NCBI RefSeq assembly: GCF_001530125.1
Contig: NZ_LDUG01000036.1
Coordinates: 62,001 to 126,000 of the forward strand
From: Thiobacillus denitrificans
Lineage (GTDB): Bacteria; Pseudomonadota; Gammaproteobacteria; Burkholderiales; Thiobacillaceae
Direction: 5' to 3'
Length of the DNA: 64,000 bases
Position numbers and translations under genes: made by a program. The notes under the pieces were generated by a model. The model saw only the letters and a program-made list of their open reading frames with translations, made no database searches and was not told the DNA's origin. Below are positions 21,418-30,356 of the stretch, one piece after another. The first letter of the stretch is position 1. Each line of letters opens with the position of its first letter.

Positions 21418-21512
21418 GCTTGATCCCTCATTGGGGCATCAAGCCCTGGCCCCTTGCCGGGGCGGATGCAGGCAGTCCCTCGACCTCATTTCCCGCCGAC
21501 GTACGTCGGCGG
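21418..21512. other. Cluster of hairpins, possible structured RNA
   Basis: Three stems lie in 95 bases. They are ggcttgat/atcaagcc with inner ccc/ggg (about 21418-21447), gcccc/ggggc, and a perfect 20-bp palindrome ccgccgacgtacgtcggcgg at 21493-21512. No flanking promoter or T-run was found. It could be an untranslated structured RNA, an operator cluster, or a decayed repeat. Confidence 0.35.
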
Positions 21513-21706
21513 TGTCTGCATCGACCCCGAAAATCTGCGTTGAACATGCCGCTGCGCAAGCTATGCCTGATGGGCGGCCCAATGTCTGCATGCGTTAAAC
21601 TCGGCTCAAAAATGGGCGGTGCAACGCATTCACTTTGGGCGGCATGCACGCCAGGATTGCAGGACCGTAACCGATTTTCTGTAAACAACACGAGCACAGC
21701 CAAGGC

Positions 21707-22099
21707 ATGACCGTATCCACCGACAAACCCTGTCCATTTTGCCACCTAGACCCCATCCGCATCATGGCCGAGGACGAACTCACCGTCGCCTACCGCGACG
21801 GCTTTCCCGTCTCGCTCGGCCACACCGTCATCATCCCGCGCCGCCACTTCGCCACCCTGTTCGACGCCACCGAAGCCGAGCAGGCCGCGCTGTTGAAGGC
21901 GCTGACGCACGCCAAGGACATCCTCGACAAATACCACCAACCGGACGGCTACAACATTGGCATCAACCACGGCCAGGCCGGCGGGCAGAGCGTGCCGCAC
22001 CTGCACATCCATTTGATCCCCCGCTACCGGGGCGACAAGGAAGACCCGCGCGGCGGGGTGCGCTGGGTGCTGCCGGACAAGGCGAAGTACTGGGCGTGA
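21707..22099 (+). CDS. HIT family protein
   Basis: A 130-residue histidine-triad protein of the Hint/HIT hydrolase group, acting on nucleotide phosphoramidates or dinucleoside polyphosphates. The triad HLHIHLIPR is at 98-106, with SLGHTVIIPRRH upstream. An N-terminal CPFC is often zinc-binding in this group. The substrate is not predictable. It is followed by a short possible gene remnant. Confidence 0.93.
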   Translation: MTVSTDKPCPFCHLDPIRIMAEDELTVAYRDGFPVSLGHTVIIPRRHFATLFDATEAEQAALLKALTHAKDILDKYHQPDGYNIGINHGQAGGQSVPHLHIHLIPRYRGDKEDPRGGVRWVLPDKAKYWA

Positions 22100-22156
22100 G
22101 CACCATTGATGTGGCAAAACGTGGCCTGTAGAGATTATTGATATCGAGAACTATTG

Positions 22157-22330
22157 ATGGAATTCGATGATGGCCTCTATGACCAAGTTCTTTCTGAAGC
22201 TCAGTGGTGCGCACTGTCAAAAACGACTGAAGAGAATGGCCGCACGCTAGAGCCTCTTTCACCAGAAGATATTCCCGAACGATTGGCTGATGTATTAGCG
22301 CGCCAATCAGGGCTTGAGCATGCAGCATGA
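22157..22330 (+). pseudogene. 57-codon ORF, possible helicase N-terminal remnant
   Basis: A short open frame starts MEFDDGLYDQVLSEAQ and ends in QSGLEHAA. Its composition is protein-like, and the GLYDQVLSEA plus ERLADVLAR pattern recalls the extreme N-terminus of large DEAD-helicase/PLD-type (DUF3427-like) proteins. Nothing of the rest of such a protein follows; tRNA-Pro comes next. It could be a remnant or a small unrelated gene. No strong ribosome site was seen. Confidence 0.3.
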
Positions 22331-22437
22331 TCGGATTTGGGTAACGGCATTTTGGGGAGGGTGGCGTGTCGCATCGGACGGATGCCCGATCCCCGGGGGT
22401 GTTGGACCCCAGCGTTTCGACTGGATATGACAGAAAA

Positions 22438-22515
<78 letters not shown>

Positions 22516-22592
22516 AGGCAGATGGCGGGTTCAGGTGTGCTGAACCCATTTTGAAGAACTACCGGGAAATCAAAAAAACAAAAACTGCGCGG

Positions 22593-23561
22593 TCAAAAAC
22601 TTCGGTCAACCGCGAAAGCCGCCAATTGTAACAAAGCTGCCTTGGAATTTGAATCCGCCAGGCAAGAAATTGCTGAATTGGCGGTCTGAATTTCGCGCTG
22701 TGCGGCTTCGCGGGTGTACTGCAGGGCGTTGGTGTCCTTGATGGCAGCGAGCACGCTCTGGAATTCGGTGAGGCCGCCGTGTTCGATGGCCTGGCGGATG
22801 CTGGTGGCCTGATCCGGGGTGCCGTGCTTCATCGCGTACAGCAGAGGCAGGGTGGGTTTGCCTTCGGCCAGGTCGTCGCCGATGTTCTTGCCGGTCTTGA
22901 GAAAGTCGCCGGAGTAGTCCAGCACATCGTCGATCAGCTGGAAGGCGGTGCCGAGGTGCATGCCGTAGCGTCCCAGCGCGTCTTTCTCTTCCTCGGTGCC
23001 ATTTCCGATGACGGCGCCCAGCCGGCCTGCGGCTTCGAACAGCTTGGCGGTCTTGTAGCGGATGACGCGCAGGTAGTTCTCTTCGTTGATGTCGGGGTCG
23101 TGGCAGTTGAGCAGCTGCAGCACTTCGCCTTCGGCGATGGTGTTGGTGGCGTCGGACAGGATGCGCATGACTTCCATGTTGTCGACGCTGACCATCATCT
23201 GGAACGCGCGTGAATAAAGGAAGTCGCCGACCAGCACGCTGGCGGCATTGCCGAACAGCGCGTTGGCGGTTTCGCGGCCGCGCCGCAGTTCCGATTCGTC
23301 GACCACGTCGTCGTGCAGCAGGGTGGCGGTGTGGATGAATTCGACCACCGCGGCGAGCTCGTGGTGCGCGCGTCCCGAATAGTTGAAGCAGCCGGCTGAC
23401 AACAGGACCAGCGCCGGTCGCAGCCGCTTGCCGCCGCTGTTGATGATGTATTCGGACACCTGGCGGATGAGCACCACGTCGGAATACAGGCTTTGGCGGA
23501 TGACATGATCGACGGCGAGCATGTCGTCCGCCAGAAAGGATTGCAGGCTCTCCAGAGACAC
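22593..23561 (-). CDS. ispB: Octaprenyl-diphosphate synthase
   Basis: A trans-polyprenyl diphosphate synthase of 322 residues that makes the side chain of ubiquinone. The first Asp-rich motif is DDVVDESELRRG and the second is DDVLDYSGD; GGKRLRPAL lies near the N-terminus. It is divergent from rplU-rpmA-obgE, the usual arrangement in beta- and gammaproteobacteria. The product chain length (probably C40) is inferred from this context. Confidence 0.94.
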   Translation of the reverse strand: MSLESLQSFLADDMLAVDHVIRQSLYSDVVLIRQVSEYIINSGGKRLRPALVLLSAGCFNYSGRAHHELAAVVEFIHTATLLHDDVVDESELRRGRETANALFGNAASVLVGDFLYSRAFQMMVSVDNMEVMRILSDATNTIAEGEVLQLLNCHDPDINEENYLRVIRYKTAKLFEAAGRLGAVIGNGTEEEKDALGRYGMHLGTAFQLIDDVLDYSGDFLKTGKNIGDDLAEGKPTLPLLYAMKHGTPDQATSIRQAIEHGGLTEFQSVLAAIKDTNALQYTREAAQREIQTANSAISCLADSNSKAALLQLAAFAVDRSF

Positions 23562-23734
23562 GATATGGACTTATTATTAGGAAACCTTGCAATGGTAGCA
23601 GTCCGCCGGGCTTTTTCATCGCAATGCATGTGCGCCATGCGTGTATTCAAATAGCCCGTCAAATGGTTTGACTTGTTGCGGCATCACCGTTAAAATCTCG
23701 CGCTTTCCTGGGTTCGAATTGGTTGGAGACCCCC

Positions 23735-24046
23735 ATGTACGCAGTCATCAAAACCGGCGGCAAGCAATATCGCGTGAGCGCCGGTGACAAACTTAAAATT
23801 GAAAAGCTCGAAGCCGACATCGGTAGCGAGATCACCTTTGATCAGGTGCTGATGGTCGGCGACGGTGCCGACATCAAGATGGGCGCGCCCATGCTGCGCG
23901 GCGCCACGGTTACAGCCATTGTGCTGAACCAGGCTCGCGGAGACAAGATCAACATCTTCAAGATGCGCCGTCGCAAGCACTATCGCAAGAGCCAGGGCCA
24001 TCGTCAGCACTTCACTGAAGTGCAAATCGGCGGCATCACCGCATAA
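23735..24046 (+). CDS. rplU: 50S ribosomal protein L21
   Basis: 103 residues starting [14 protein letters not shown], the classic L21 opening. The C-terminal [16 protein letters not shown] is the rRNA-binding tail. A GGAG site lies 8 bases before the ATG, so the in-frame start four codons earlier is rejected. First gene of rplU-rpmA. Confidence 0.97.
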   Translation: MYAVIKTGGKQYRVSAGDKLKIEKLEADIGSEITFDQVLMVGDGADIKMGAPMLRGATVTAIVLNQARGDKINIFKMRRRKHYRKSQGHRQHFTEVQIGGITA

Positions 24047-24058
24047 GGAGCTCAAAAC

Positions 24059-24322
24059 ATGGCACACAAGAAAGCAGGCGGTAGTTCGCGTAACGGCCGC
24101 GATTCAGAGTCGAAACGTCTGGGCGTGAAGCGCTACGGCGGCGAGCTGGTTCTGGCAGGCAACATTATCGTGCGTCAGCGCGGCACCCAGTTTCACCCGG
24201 GCGACAACGTCGGCATCGGCAAGGACCACACCCTGTTCGCCAAGGCGCACGGCACGGTCAAGTTTGAAGTCAAGGGCGCTTCCCGCCGCCGCACGGTGCG
24301 CATCGAACCGGTCGCAGTGTGA
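24059..24322 (+). CDS. rpmA: 50S ribosomal protein L27
   Basis: 87 residues starting [20 protein letters not shown], the conserved L27 N-terminus that reaches the peptidyl-transferase centre. There is no N-terminal cleavage extension as in Firmicutes. AAGGAG precedes the ATG. It lies 12 bp after rplU, and a terminator follows before obgE. Confidence 0.97.
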   Translation: MAHKKAGGSSRNGRDSESKRLGVKRYGGELVLAGNIIVRQRGTQFHPGDNVGIGKDHTLFAKAHGTVKFEVKGASRRRTVRIEPVAV

Positions 24323-24370
24323 TTGACTCGACGGTCTGAGTTGATTTGAACTGAATCCGATTCGTTCGCC

Positions 24371-24403
24371 AAAAAGCCCTGTCCGCCGGATGGGGCTTTT
24401 TTG
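24371..24403 (+). terminator. Rho-independent terminator after rpmA
   Basis: A hairpin of agcccTgtcc and ggatggggct arms has A5 before it and T6 after it. It separates the ribosomal pair from obgE, which may need its own promoter or read-through. Confidence 0.75.
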
Positions 24404-24434
24404 TTTGTGCAGAATTAATTAGGCTATTTCCAAT

Positions 24435-25514
24435 ATGAAATTCATCGACGAAGCCAAAATACAGGTCATCGCTGGCAACGGCGGCGATGGCAGCGCTTCG
24501 TTCCGCCGCGAGAAAAACATTCCATTTGGTGGCCCCGATGGCGGCGACGGCGGTCGCGGCGGCAGCGTGATCGCGGTGGCCGACCGCAACATCAATACCC
24601 TGGTCGAGTTTCGCTTCAAGCGCATCTTCAAGGCACAAAAGGGTGAAAGCGGGCGCGGCGCGCAGTGCTACGGCAAGGGCGGCGAGGACCTCATCGTCCG
24701 CGTGCCGGTGGGCACGGTGTTCACCGACATCAACAGCGGCGAAGTGGTGGCCGATCTGGCCGCGGATGGACAGTCGGTTTGCCTGGCCCGTGGCGGCAAG
24801 GGCGGGCTGGGCAACCTGCATTTCAAGTCGAGCACCAACCGCGCACCGCGCCAGCACACGCTGGGCGAACCGGGCGAGGAATGGGAACTGGAGATGGAAC
24901 TGAAGGTGCTGGCCGACGTCGGCCTGCTGGGCATGCCCAACGCGGGCAAGTCGACCTTCATCCGTGCCGTGTCGGCGGCGCGCCCCAAAGTGGCCGACTA
25001 TCCGTTCACCACGCTGGCGCCCAACCTGGGCGTGGTGCGGGTGGACAGCGAGCGCAGTTTTGTCATCGCCGACATTCCGGGACTGATCGAGGGCGCGGCT
25101 GAAGGCGCCGGCCTCGGCCACCAGTTCCTGCGCCATTTGCAGCGTACGCGGGTGCTGCTGCATCTGGTCGACATTTCACCGCGCTGGGAAGGCGGCGATC
25201 CGGTGCACGAGGCGCGCGCCATCGTCGAGGAACTGCGCAAGTACGACCAGAGGCTCTATGACAAGACGCGCTGGCTGGTGCTGAACAAGATCGACATGGT
25301 GGACGAAGCTGAACGCAAGGCCGTGGTGGCCCAGTTCGTGGCGGACTACGCGTGGACCGGGCCGGTGTTCGCGATTTCAGCGCTCGATGGCACCGGCTGC
25401 AGTGCGCTCACCTATGCGGTGATGGATTACCTGGGCACGCAGGCAGCCGTGATCCTGGAGGAAGATAAACCTGCGGCGGGTTTGCCTGCCACCGAGCCCC
25501 CTGCTGCCGATTAA
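24435..25514 (+). CDS. obgE: GTPase Obg/CgtA
   Basis: An essential ribosome-associated GTPase for 50S assembly and stress signalling, 359 residues. The glycine-rich Obg fold ([12 protein letters not shown] ... [11 protein letters not shown]) is followed by the G domain: G1 GMPNAGKST (about 166-174), G2/switch [10 protein letters not shown]3 DIPGLIEGA and G4 NKIDMV. Its last 4 bp overlap the 3' end of the convergent gene at 25511. Confidence 0.96.
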   Translation: MKFIDEAKIQVIAGNGGDGSASFRREKNIPFGGPDGGDGGRGGSVIAVADRNINTLVEFRFKRIFKAQKGESGRGAQCYGKGGEDLIVRVPVGTVFTDINSGEVVADLAADGQSVCLARGGKGGLGNLHFKSSTNRAPRQHTLGEPGEEWELEMELKVLADVGLLGMPNAGKSTFIRAVSAARPKVADYPFTTLAPNLGVVRVDSERSFVIADIPGLIEGAAEGAGLGHQFLRHLQRTRVLLHLVDISPRWEGGDPVHEARAIVEELRKYDQRLYDKTRWLVLNKIDMVDEAERKAVVAQFVADYAWTGPVFAISALDGTGCSALTYAVMDYLGTQAAVILEEDKPAAGLPATEPPAAD

Positions 25515-25786
25515 GCTGCCTGTGATTCGGCCGGCGCTGCGTCGCCGCCGACCCGCTTCCAGTCGTTTTCCAGCAGCGCCACCTGATACTTGGCCCAGCG
25601 GGCGAATTCCGCCGGGCTGCAATGGCCTTTCTTGCGGCGGCAGGCGCCGGCGATTCCCTTGAAGTGATAAACCATCTCGCCGGTTTCGGCGTCGGCGGCG
25701 ATTTCGGCCAACTGGCGCACGCCCCAGGTGCGGCCGTAGGCGCCGTTGCTGTAGAAAAATCCTATTTTGAGTTCGTCCAGGCTCAT
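25511..25786 (-). CDS. Conserved hypothetical protein at the end of the cbbQO cluster
   Basis: A 91-residue soluble protein ([18 protein letters not shown]...) with no domain I recognise. It has an acidic first half, then a [28 protein letters not shown] segment with two cysteines seven residues apart. Its ATG overlaps the cbbO stop (ATGA), so it is translationally coupled to cbbO and likely related to that function. Confidence 0.7.
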   Translation of the reverse strand: MSLDELKIGFFYSNGAYGRTWGVRQLAEIAADAETGEMVYHFKGIAGACRRKKGHCSPAEFARWAKYQVALLENDWKRVGGDAAPAESQAA

Positions 25787-27903
25787 GTCGTGATGCGTCG
25801 GTAAATGTCGGTGACTTTCACCGGCAATTGTCGCACGTCATCCAGAATGATGTAACGCGCCGCGCCGTACATATGCGGCAGGTAGTCGCGCGCTTCGCGG
25901 TCGAGGGTGATGCAGAAGGGGTGAATGCCGGTGCGCGCAGCTTCCAGCAGCGCCATGCGCGTGTCCTCGACGCCATAGACGCCGCGATAGACATCGAAAT
26001 AATCGTCCGGACGGCCGTCCGACAGCGTGATCAGCACGCGGGTTTTGGCTTCGACCTGGTTCAGCAGCTTGCTCATGTGGCGCAGCGCAAAGCCCATGCG
26101 GGTGTATTCCTGCGGGCGGATGCCGGAGATGCGCGCCTTCACCTCATCGTCGTAGGTTTCGTCGAAGGTTTTTATGCGGAACAGCTCGCAGCGCTTGCGC
26201 GTCGTCCCGGAAAAGCCGTAGATCGCGTAGCGGTCGCCCAGCAGTTCCAGCGCCTCGCACAGCAGGATCAGTGCCTCACGCTCGGCCTCGTTGATCCAGC
26301 CCTTGGTGGAGCCGCTCATGTCGACCAGAAACGCCACCGCGATGTTGCGCTCGGCGCGGTGCAGGCGGACGAACAGGCGGTCGCTCATTTCGCGGCCGTC
26401 CTTCGCATCGGCGAGCGCCTCGATCAGCGCATCGAGGTCGATTTCGTCGCCCTGGGTCTGGCGCTTGTCGAGACGGTTCTCGTCGCGCAGCGCCTCGAAC
26501 TTCTTGCGCAGGTGCTTCACCACGCCGGCGTGTTTGGCCAGCGTGTCGCGATAGAAGCTGTCGTAGGCCGGGGTGACGGTTTTCTCCCGCATCACGCACC
26601 AGTTCTTGCGGTAGTGCTGGCGGCCGTGGTCCCACTCGGGATACAGCTCGGCGCCGATCTCGTGGTAGGTGCCCTGCCACACGGCATCGGGGTCGTCCGG
26701 CTGGTCGAGCACGCGGTTCGGGTCGTATTCGCCGTCGCCCGCCGGGACGAGGTATTCCGGGGGGATTTCGCCGAAATCGAGATACACCGAGGTGAGCAGC
26801 TGCCTGACGCCGTCGGGCGGGGCGATCGGGGCGTCGTCGAGGGTGATGTCGAAGTCGAGCTGGCCGTTTTCGTCGCGCGGCGTCACGTCCAGTTCGGGCG
26901 GTGTTTCGGCGGCCGCCTGCGGATCGGGCTGCGCGGCCGCGTGCTCTTCCAGCAGTTCGGCCAGCTTGATGCGCAGCCGCGCCTTTTCCTTGTCCAGCCG
27001 GATGGCACGGGCAGCGGCAATCGCATCCGGGCGCAGGCAGCCCTGGTCGCTCCATTGCGGACAGTCGACTTCGTTGTAGGCCGCGCCGAGCAGGGCCAGG
27101 CTGTCATCGAGCGTGGCCTGGTCGGCAGCCAGCGCCGTTTCGAAACGTTGCCAGGCTGGCGGCAGGGCCGGGTCGAGTTGCGTGCGCAGGCGCTGCATCT
27201 GGCGGTGCAGGCCGGGTAGTTCGTGCGCGATGCGCGCGGTCAGCCGCAGCGTTTCCAGGGCGTAAAGACGGGTGAGGGCGCGTTCGGGGTCGGCATAGCC
27301 GGCGGCAATCGCGGCGTGGTCGACGCGCAGGCTGCCGTAGCGGGTCTGCGCCCACAGCAGCGCGACGGTGATTTTGGCGAGTTGAAAATTGTCGTCCAGG
27401 TTCGGCAGCGCGGCGATCAGCGGCGGCAGCACGATACGCTCGCCGTCGGTCCAGGCGGCGTCGCCTTCCTCGATGCGCAGCCGCCGCCCGGAGAGGCCGC
27501 AAACGAAATTGCCCAGCACCGGCGCGATGTCCTCGAACAGCGCGCCAGCGGCATCGTGCTGATGCTGGTCCTCGTCGAACGTGTCGACTTGCTCCATCAC
27601 CCTGAGCGCGTTCTGCAGGCCGGTGCGGTCGAACACGTCGCAGGTATGCACCGCCCACGCTTCGAGCAGGCGCCGTTCCATGCGCGGCAACAGTGCGGGC
27701 GCGCGGCGGCCGAACTGCCAGGCGAGCGTGATGTGGGTGGAGGCGATGCGGCGGATCCACCCGAGGATGAAGTCCTGCTCGTCGCGCGCCAGCGCGGTGA
27801 GTTCGGCGGCGAGTTCCTCGACCTTGAAAAAGGTGAATTCGGTGTCCAGCCAGACGTGGAGGCTGGCCTCCATCTCGGCTGCGGTAAGCGGCTGCTGCGC
27901 CAT
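25783..27903 (-). CDS. cbbO: CbbO/NorD-type von Willebrand factor A protein
   Basis: A 706-residue VWA protein. CbbO acts with the AAA+ ATPase CbbQ as a RuBisCO activase that removes inhibitory sugar phosphates; NorD is the paralogue for nitric-oxide reductase. The MIDAS motif DMSGST is near residue 527, in a C-terminal VWA domain with YGFSGTTRKRCE and SDGRPDDYFD. It lies 20 bp after cbbQ. No RuBisCO or nor gene is present here, so CbbO rather than NorD rests on sulfur-autotroph context. Confidence 0.8.
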   Translation of the reverse strand: MAQQPLTAAEMEASLHVWLDTEFTFFKVEELAAELTALARDEQDFILGWIRRIASTHITLAWQFGRRAPALLPRMERRLLEAWAVHTCDVFDRTGLQNALRVMEQVDTFDEDQHQHDAAGALFEDIAPVLGNFVCGLSGRRLRIEEGDAAWTDGERIVLPPLIAALPNLDDNFQLAKITVALLWAQTRYGSLRVDHAAIAAGYADPERALTRLYALETLRLTARIAHELPGLHRQMQRLRTQLDPALPPAWQRFETALAADQATLDDSLALLGAAYNEVDCPQWSDQGCLRPDAIAAARAIRLDKEKARLRIKLAELLEEHAAAQPDPQAAAETPPELDVTPRDENGQLDFDITLDDAPIAPPDGVRQLLTSVYLDFGEIPPEYLVPAGDGEYDPNRVLDQPDDPDAVWQGTYHEIGAELYPEWDHGRQHYRKNWCVMREKTVTPAYDSFYRDTLAKHAGVVKHLRKKFEALRDENRLDKRQTQGDEIDLDALIEALADAKDGREMSDRLFVRLHRAERNIAVAFLVDMSGSTKGWINEAEREALILLCEALELLGDRYAIYGFSGTTRKRCELFRIKTFDETYDDEVKARISGIRPQEYTRMGFALRHMSKLLNQVEAKTRVLITLSDGRPDDYFDVYRGVYGVEDTRMALLEAARTGIHPFCITLDREARDYLPHMYGAARYIILDDVRQLPVKVTDIYRRITT

Positions 27904-27923
27904 GTCGGATTGCCCGCTTCAGC

Positions 27924-28736
27924 CTAGAAGATCGACGAGGACAGTTCCTGGATGGCCTTGAGCATGTCGTCGTCGTCGGTGACGGCCTGGGCAACCGCGG
28001 CCTTGCAGGCGGAGACGGGGCTCACGCCGTCGGCGATCAGCTTGCCGGCATGCACCAGCAGCCGCGTCGAGGCGCCTTCCTCCAGTCCGCTGCCCTTGAG
28101 GTTGCGCGTCATCTGCGCAAAACGCACCAGATTGCTCGCCACAGCTTCGGACACGCCCGATTCGGTGGCGACGATGCGGCGTTCGAGTTCGGCCGACGGG
28201 TAGTCGAATTCCAGTGCGACAAAGCGCTGCCGGGTCGATTGTTTCAGGTCCTTGAGCACGCTCTGGTAGCCGGGGTTGTAGGAAATGGCGAGGCAGAATT
28301 CGGGCGGGGCTTCGACTTCGAGGCCGAGCTTTTCCATCGGCAGGGTGCGGCGGTCGTCGGCCAGCGGATGGATCACTACCATGGTGTCCTTGCGCGCTTC
28401 GACGACTTCATCCAGGTAGCAAATGCCGCCTGCGCGCACCGCGCGGGTGAGCGGGCCATCGACCCACACGGTTTCGCCGCCCTTCACTAAATAGCGACCC
28501 ACCAGGTCGGAGGCGGTGAGATCGTCGTGGCATGACACGGTGATCAAAGGTCTTTTCAGACGCCACGCCATGTGTTCCATGAAGCGCGTCTTGCCGCAGC
28601 CGGTGGGGCCTTTGAGCAGCACCGGGATCTGTTGTCGCCAGGCCGCTTCAAACAACAGAATTTCGTCGCCGACGGCTTCGTAATAGGGCTCTTTTTCGAT
28701 CAGATGGTGGGCAGGGTCGAGGGTGCGGGCGTTCAT
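27924..28736 (-). CDS. cbbQ: CbbQ/NorQ-type MoxR AAA+ ATPase
   Basis: A 270-residue AAA+ ATPase of the CbbQ/NirQ/NorQ group. Walker A GPTGCGKT is at 43-50 and Walker B is [10 protein letters not shown]. The typical [16 protein letters not shown] follows, then the C-terminal [21 protein letters not shown] stretch. In CbbQO complexes the hexamer threads or remodels RuBisCO with help from CbbO. The start was chosen at [11 protein letters not shown] to match family length; the frame is open far upstream without homology. Confidence 0.87.
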   Translation of the reverse strand: MNARTLDPAHHLIEKEPYYEAVGDEILLFEAAWRQQIPVLLKGPTGCGKTRFMEHMAWRLKRPLITVSCHDDLTASDLVGRYLVKGGETVWVDGPLTRAVRAGGICYLDEVVEARKDTMVVIHPLADDRRTLPMEKLGLEVEAPPEFCLAISYNPGYQSVLKDLKQSTRQRFVALEFDYPSAELERRIVATESGVSEAVASNLVRFAQMTRNLKGSGLEEGASTRLLVHAGKLIADGVSPVSACKAAVAQAVTDDDDMLKAIQELSSSIF

Positions 28737-28750
28737 GGTCTGGATGGGTT

Positions 28751-29221
28751 TTAAAAGCAGGCGGATTGCTGTTTTTTGCGTTCGAGGTCCTGGACTTCCA
28801 GATTCCACGCGTCCATTTGTTGCTGGGTGTAGCCCTTGCGACGCGCCTGGTCCATTTTGTCGAACACGCGTCCCAGCTTGTCGGACAGCGCGTCGCACTG
28901 GCGTGCCGAGACGCGTGCGGCAGGCTTGCCGGTGGTGCGCTGGGTGTCGAGGCGCAAGGTGGCGGTCTCCTTGGGGGAAACTGCTGCTTTGGGTGCAGCA
29001 GGTTTGACAGGTTCGTCCAGGACGGTCGCTGGCCGCGTCGGATCGGGTGGCTGTGCGGGATCGATTTCCACCTTGCGGGTTTCCTGGGCATTGCGGCAGG
29101 GCAGGTTGGAATAGGTGATCTTGCCTTCTGCGTCGAGGCACTTGTTGAGCGTGGCCTGCGCCGATGTGCCGGTGGGTAGCAGTGTCGGCAACGCGAGCAG
29201 GACAAGTGCAAGAAAACGCAT
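28751..29221 (-). CDS. DUF4124 domain protein, secreted
   Basis: 156 residues. An N-terminal signal peptide ([23 protein letters not shown]) is followed by [16 protein letters not shown], the core of DUF4124. A proline/alanine-rich linker leads to a charged helical tail with two cysteines. It is probably periplasmic and of unknown role. It sits between ykgJ-like and cbbQ with gaps of 6 and 14 bp, so it is part of one transcription unit. Confidence 0.8.
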   Translation of the reverse strand: MRFLALVLLALPTLLPTGTSAQATLNKCLDAEGKITYSNLPCRNAQETRKVEIDPAQPPDPTRPATVLDEPVKPAAPKAAVSPKETATLRLDTQRTTGKPAARVSARQCDALSDKLGRVFDKMDQARRKGYTQQQMDAWNLEVQDLERKKQQSACF

Positions 29222-29227
29222 GGGCGT

Positions 29228-30139
29228 TCAGTGTTCGCCTGAATACTTGTCGTCTTCCAGTTCCATCTTTTTCTGGAATCCGGCTTCCTTGTTTTGCTCG
29301 GCCAGGGCGCGCTTGCGCGCCAGACGTTTTTCATACGCTCCCGGGTGCTGCTCGACAAAATCTTCGCCGAATAGCGCGTGGCGCAGGAAGTTCATGCCGA
29401 AGTCGAGCAGGGCTTCGTCGTCGGCGATCAGAGTCGCCATGATCTCGACCGGAATATTGTAGGTGTCGTTGAAGCTCGGGCTCATGACGAACGCACGGAA
29501 ACGGTCGACGTCGTAGCTCGCCATGAAAAACAGCTGGTTGGAAATCGGCGTGGGCGTGCCGATGGCAGGGCCGGCCGACTTGCGCTTGACCACCAGTTGC
29601 CGCCAGGCACGGGCCTTCTCGTCGTATTCGGCGACGCCCTGTTCGGCGCGGTATTGCTCGATGGTCTGCGTCTTGTCTTCGAAATGACCGAGGCAGTGCC
29701 GCTCTTTCACCATGGCATAGGCGCTGCGGTCGACGTATTCGTCGGAGCGGCGCATGGTCAGCAGCGCGACCGGATAGTAACGGCAGGAAGTCGGACGATC
29801 TTCGTAGACGCCGCAGCCTTCCGGGGTCATGAACTGGCAGGCGGTGCCGCCTTCGACCGGCTTCAGCTTGACGCCGGGCATGCCGTCCTTGTCCATCTCG
29901 AACGGCACCGAATACTGGTTGAGAAATTCGCCGGACGACATGTCCAGGCGTTTTTTCAGGCGCAGGATGTCGTAGGGGGTGAGTGGAATGTCGATGTTGC
30001 TGCAGCATGCGTTCCAGCACTTGACGTCGCGATGGCAGCGAAACTGCAGCGTCGCGTCTTCTGTCAGCATGATGGGTTTGACCGGACTGCCCGCAAACGG
30101 GGAGTCTTCGATCATGTCTTTAAATTCGGCTTCGTTCAT
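29228..30139 (-). CDS. YkgJ family cysteine-cluster protein
   Basis: 303 residues. The YkgJ (UPF0153) cluster is complete: [12 protein letters not shown] near residues 35-46, and [23 protein letters not shown] about 100-123. This is a probable metal (Zn or Fe-S) centre. The family has no firm function. An acidic, charged C-terminus ([14 protein letters not shown]) is seen. First gene of the ykgJ-DUF4124-cbbQ-cbbO run, behind the aprA terminator. Confidence 0.85.
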   Translation of the reverse strand: MNEAEFKDMIEDSPFAGSPVKPIMLTEDATLQFRCHRDVKCWNACCSNIDIPLTPYDILRLKKRLDMSSGEFLNQYSVPFEMDKDGMPGVKLKPVEGGTACQFMTPEGCGVYEDRPTSCRYYPVALLTMRRSDEYVDRSAYAMVKERHCLGHFEDKTQTIEQYRAEQGVAEYDEKARAWRQLVVKRKSAGPAIGTPTPISNQLFFMASYDVDRFRAFVMSPSFNDTYNIPVEIMATLIADDEALLDFGMNFLRHALFGEDFVEQHPGAYEKRLARKRALAEQNKEAGFQKKMELEDDKYSGEH

Positions 30140-30265
30140 GGTTCAACCTCGTGGGGCACGGCCCCTCACTTCAAGAAAACATCAACACACAGACGGGAGT
30201 GCGTAGGGTACGCGTTTTCGGCTGGATGCTAAACCTTGCCTGCCTCGCTGTTATTGAGACCGGAA

Positions 30266-30298
30266 AAAAACCGGGCGCCTGATGGCGCCCGGTTTTAA
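30266..30298 (-). terminator. Rho-independent terminator after aprA
   Basis: On the minus strand, AAAACCGGGCGCC, loop atca, and GGCGCCCGG are followed by a run of T. A second hairpin (gggcgccg/cggcgccc, 30300-30327) lies between it and the aprA stop. It marks the end of the sat-aprBA operon. Confidence 0.85.
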
Positions 30299-30356
30299 AG
30301 GGCGCCGTATTAACACGGCGGCGCCCGGAGTTTACTGCCTGGCTAATTCTTGCGAA

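Larger units (their letters stand above)
21112..21706. other. 595-bp non-coding region between HU and HIT genes
   Basis: No ORF here looks real on either strand. It contains the HU promoter candidate near its left end and a cluster of three hairpins at 21418-21512. The last 150 bases before the HIT gene hold no clear signal. Confidence 0.6.

Noticed and set aside
21356-21710. Short plus-strand frames before the HIT gene
   Set aside because: Arg/Cys-rich random translation across hairpins; no ribosome site.
22527-22547. Hairpin gggttcag/ctgaaccc between tRNA-Pro and ispB as a terminator
   Set aside because: No T-run on either strand and only an 8-bp stem; too weak to list.
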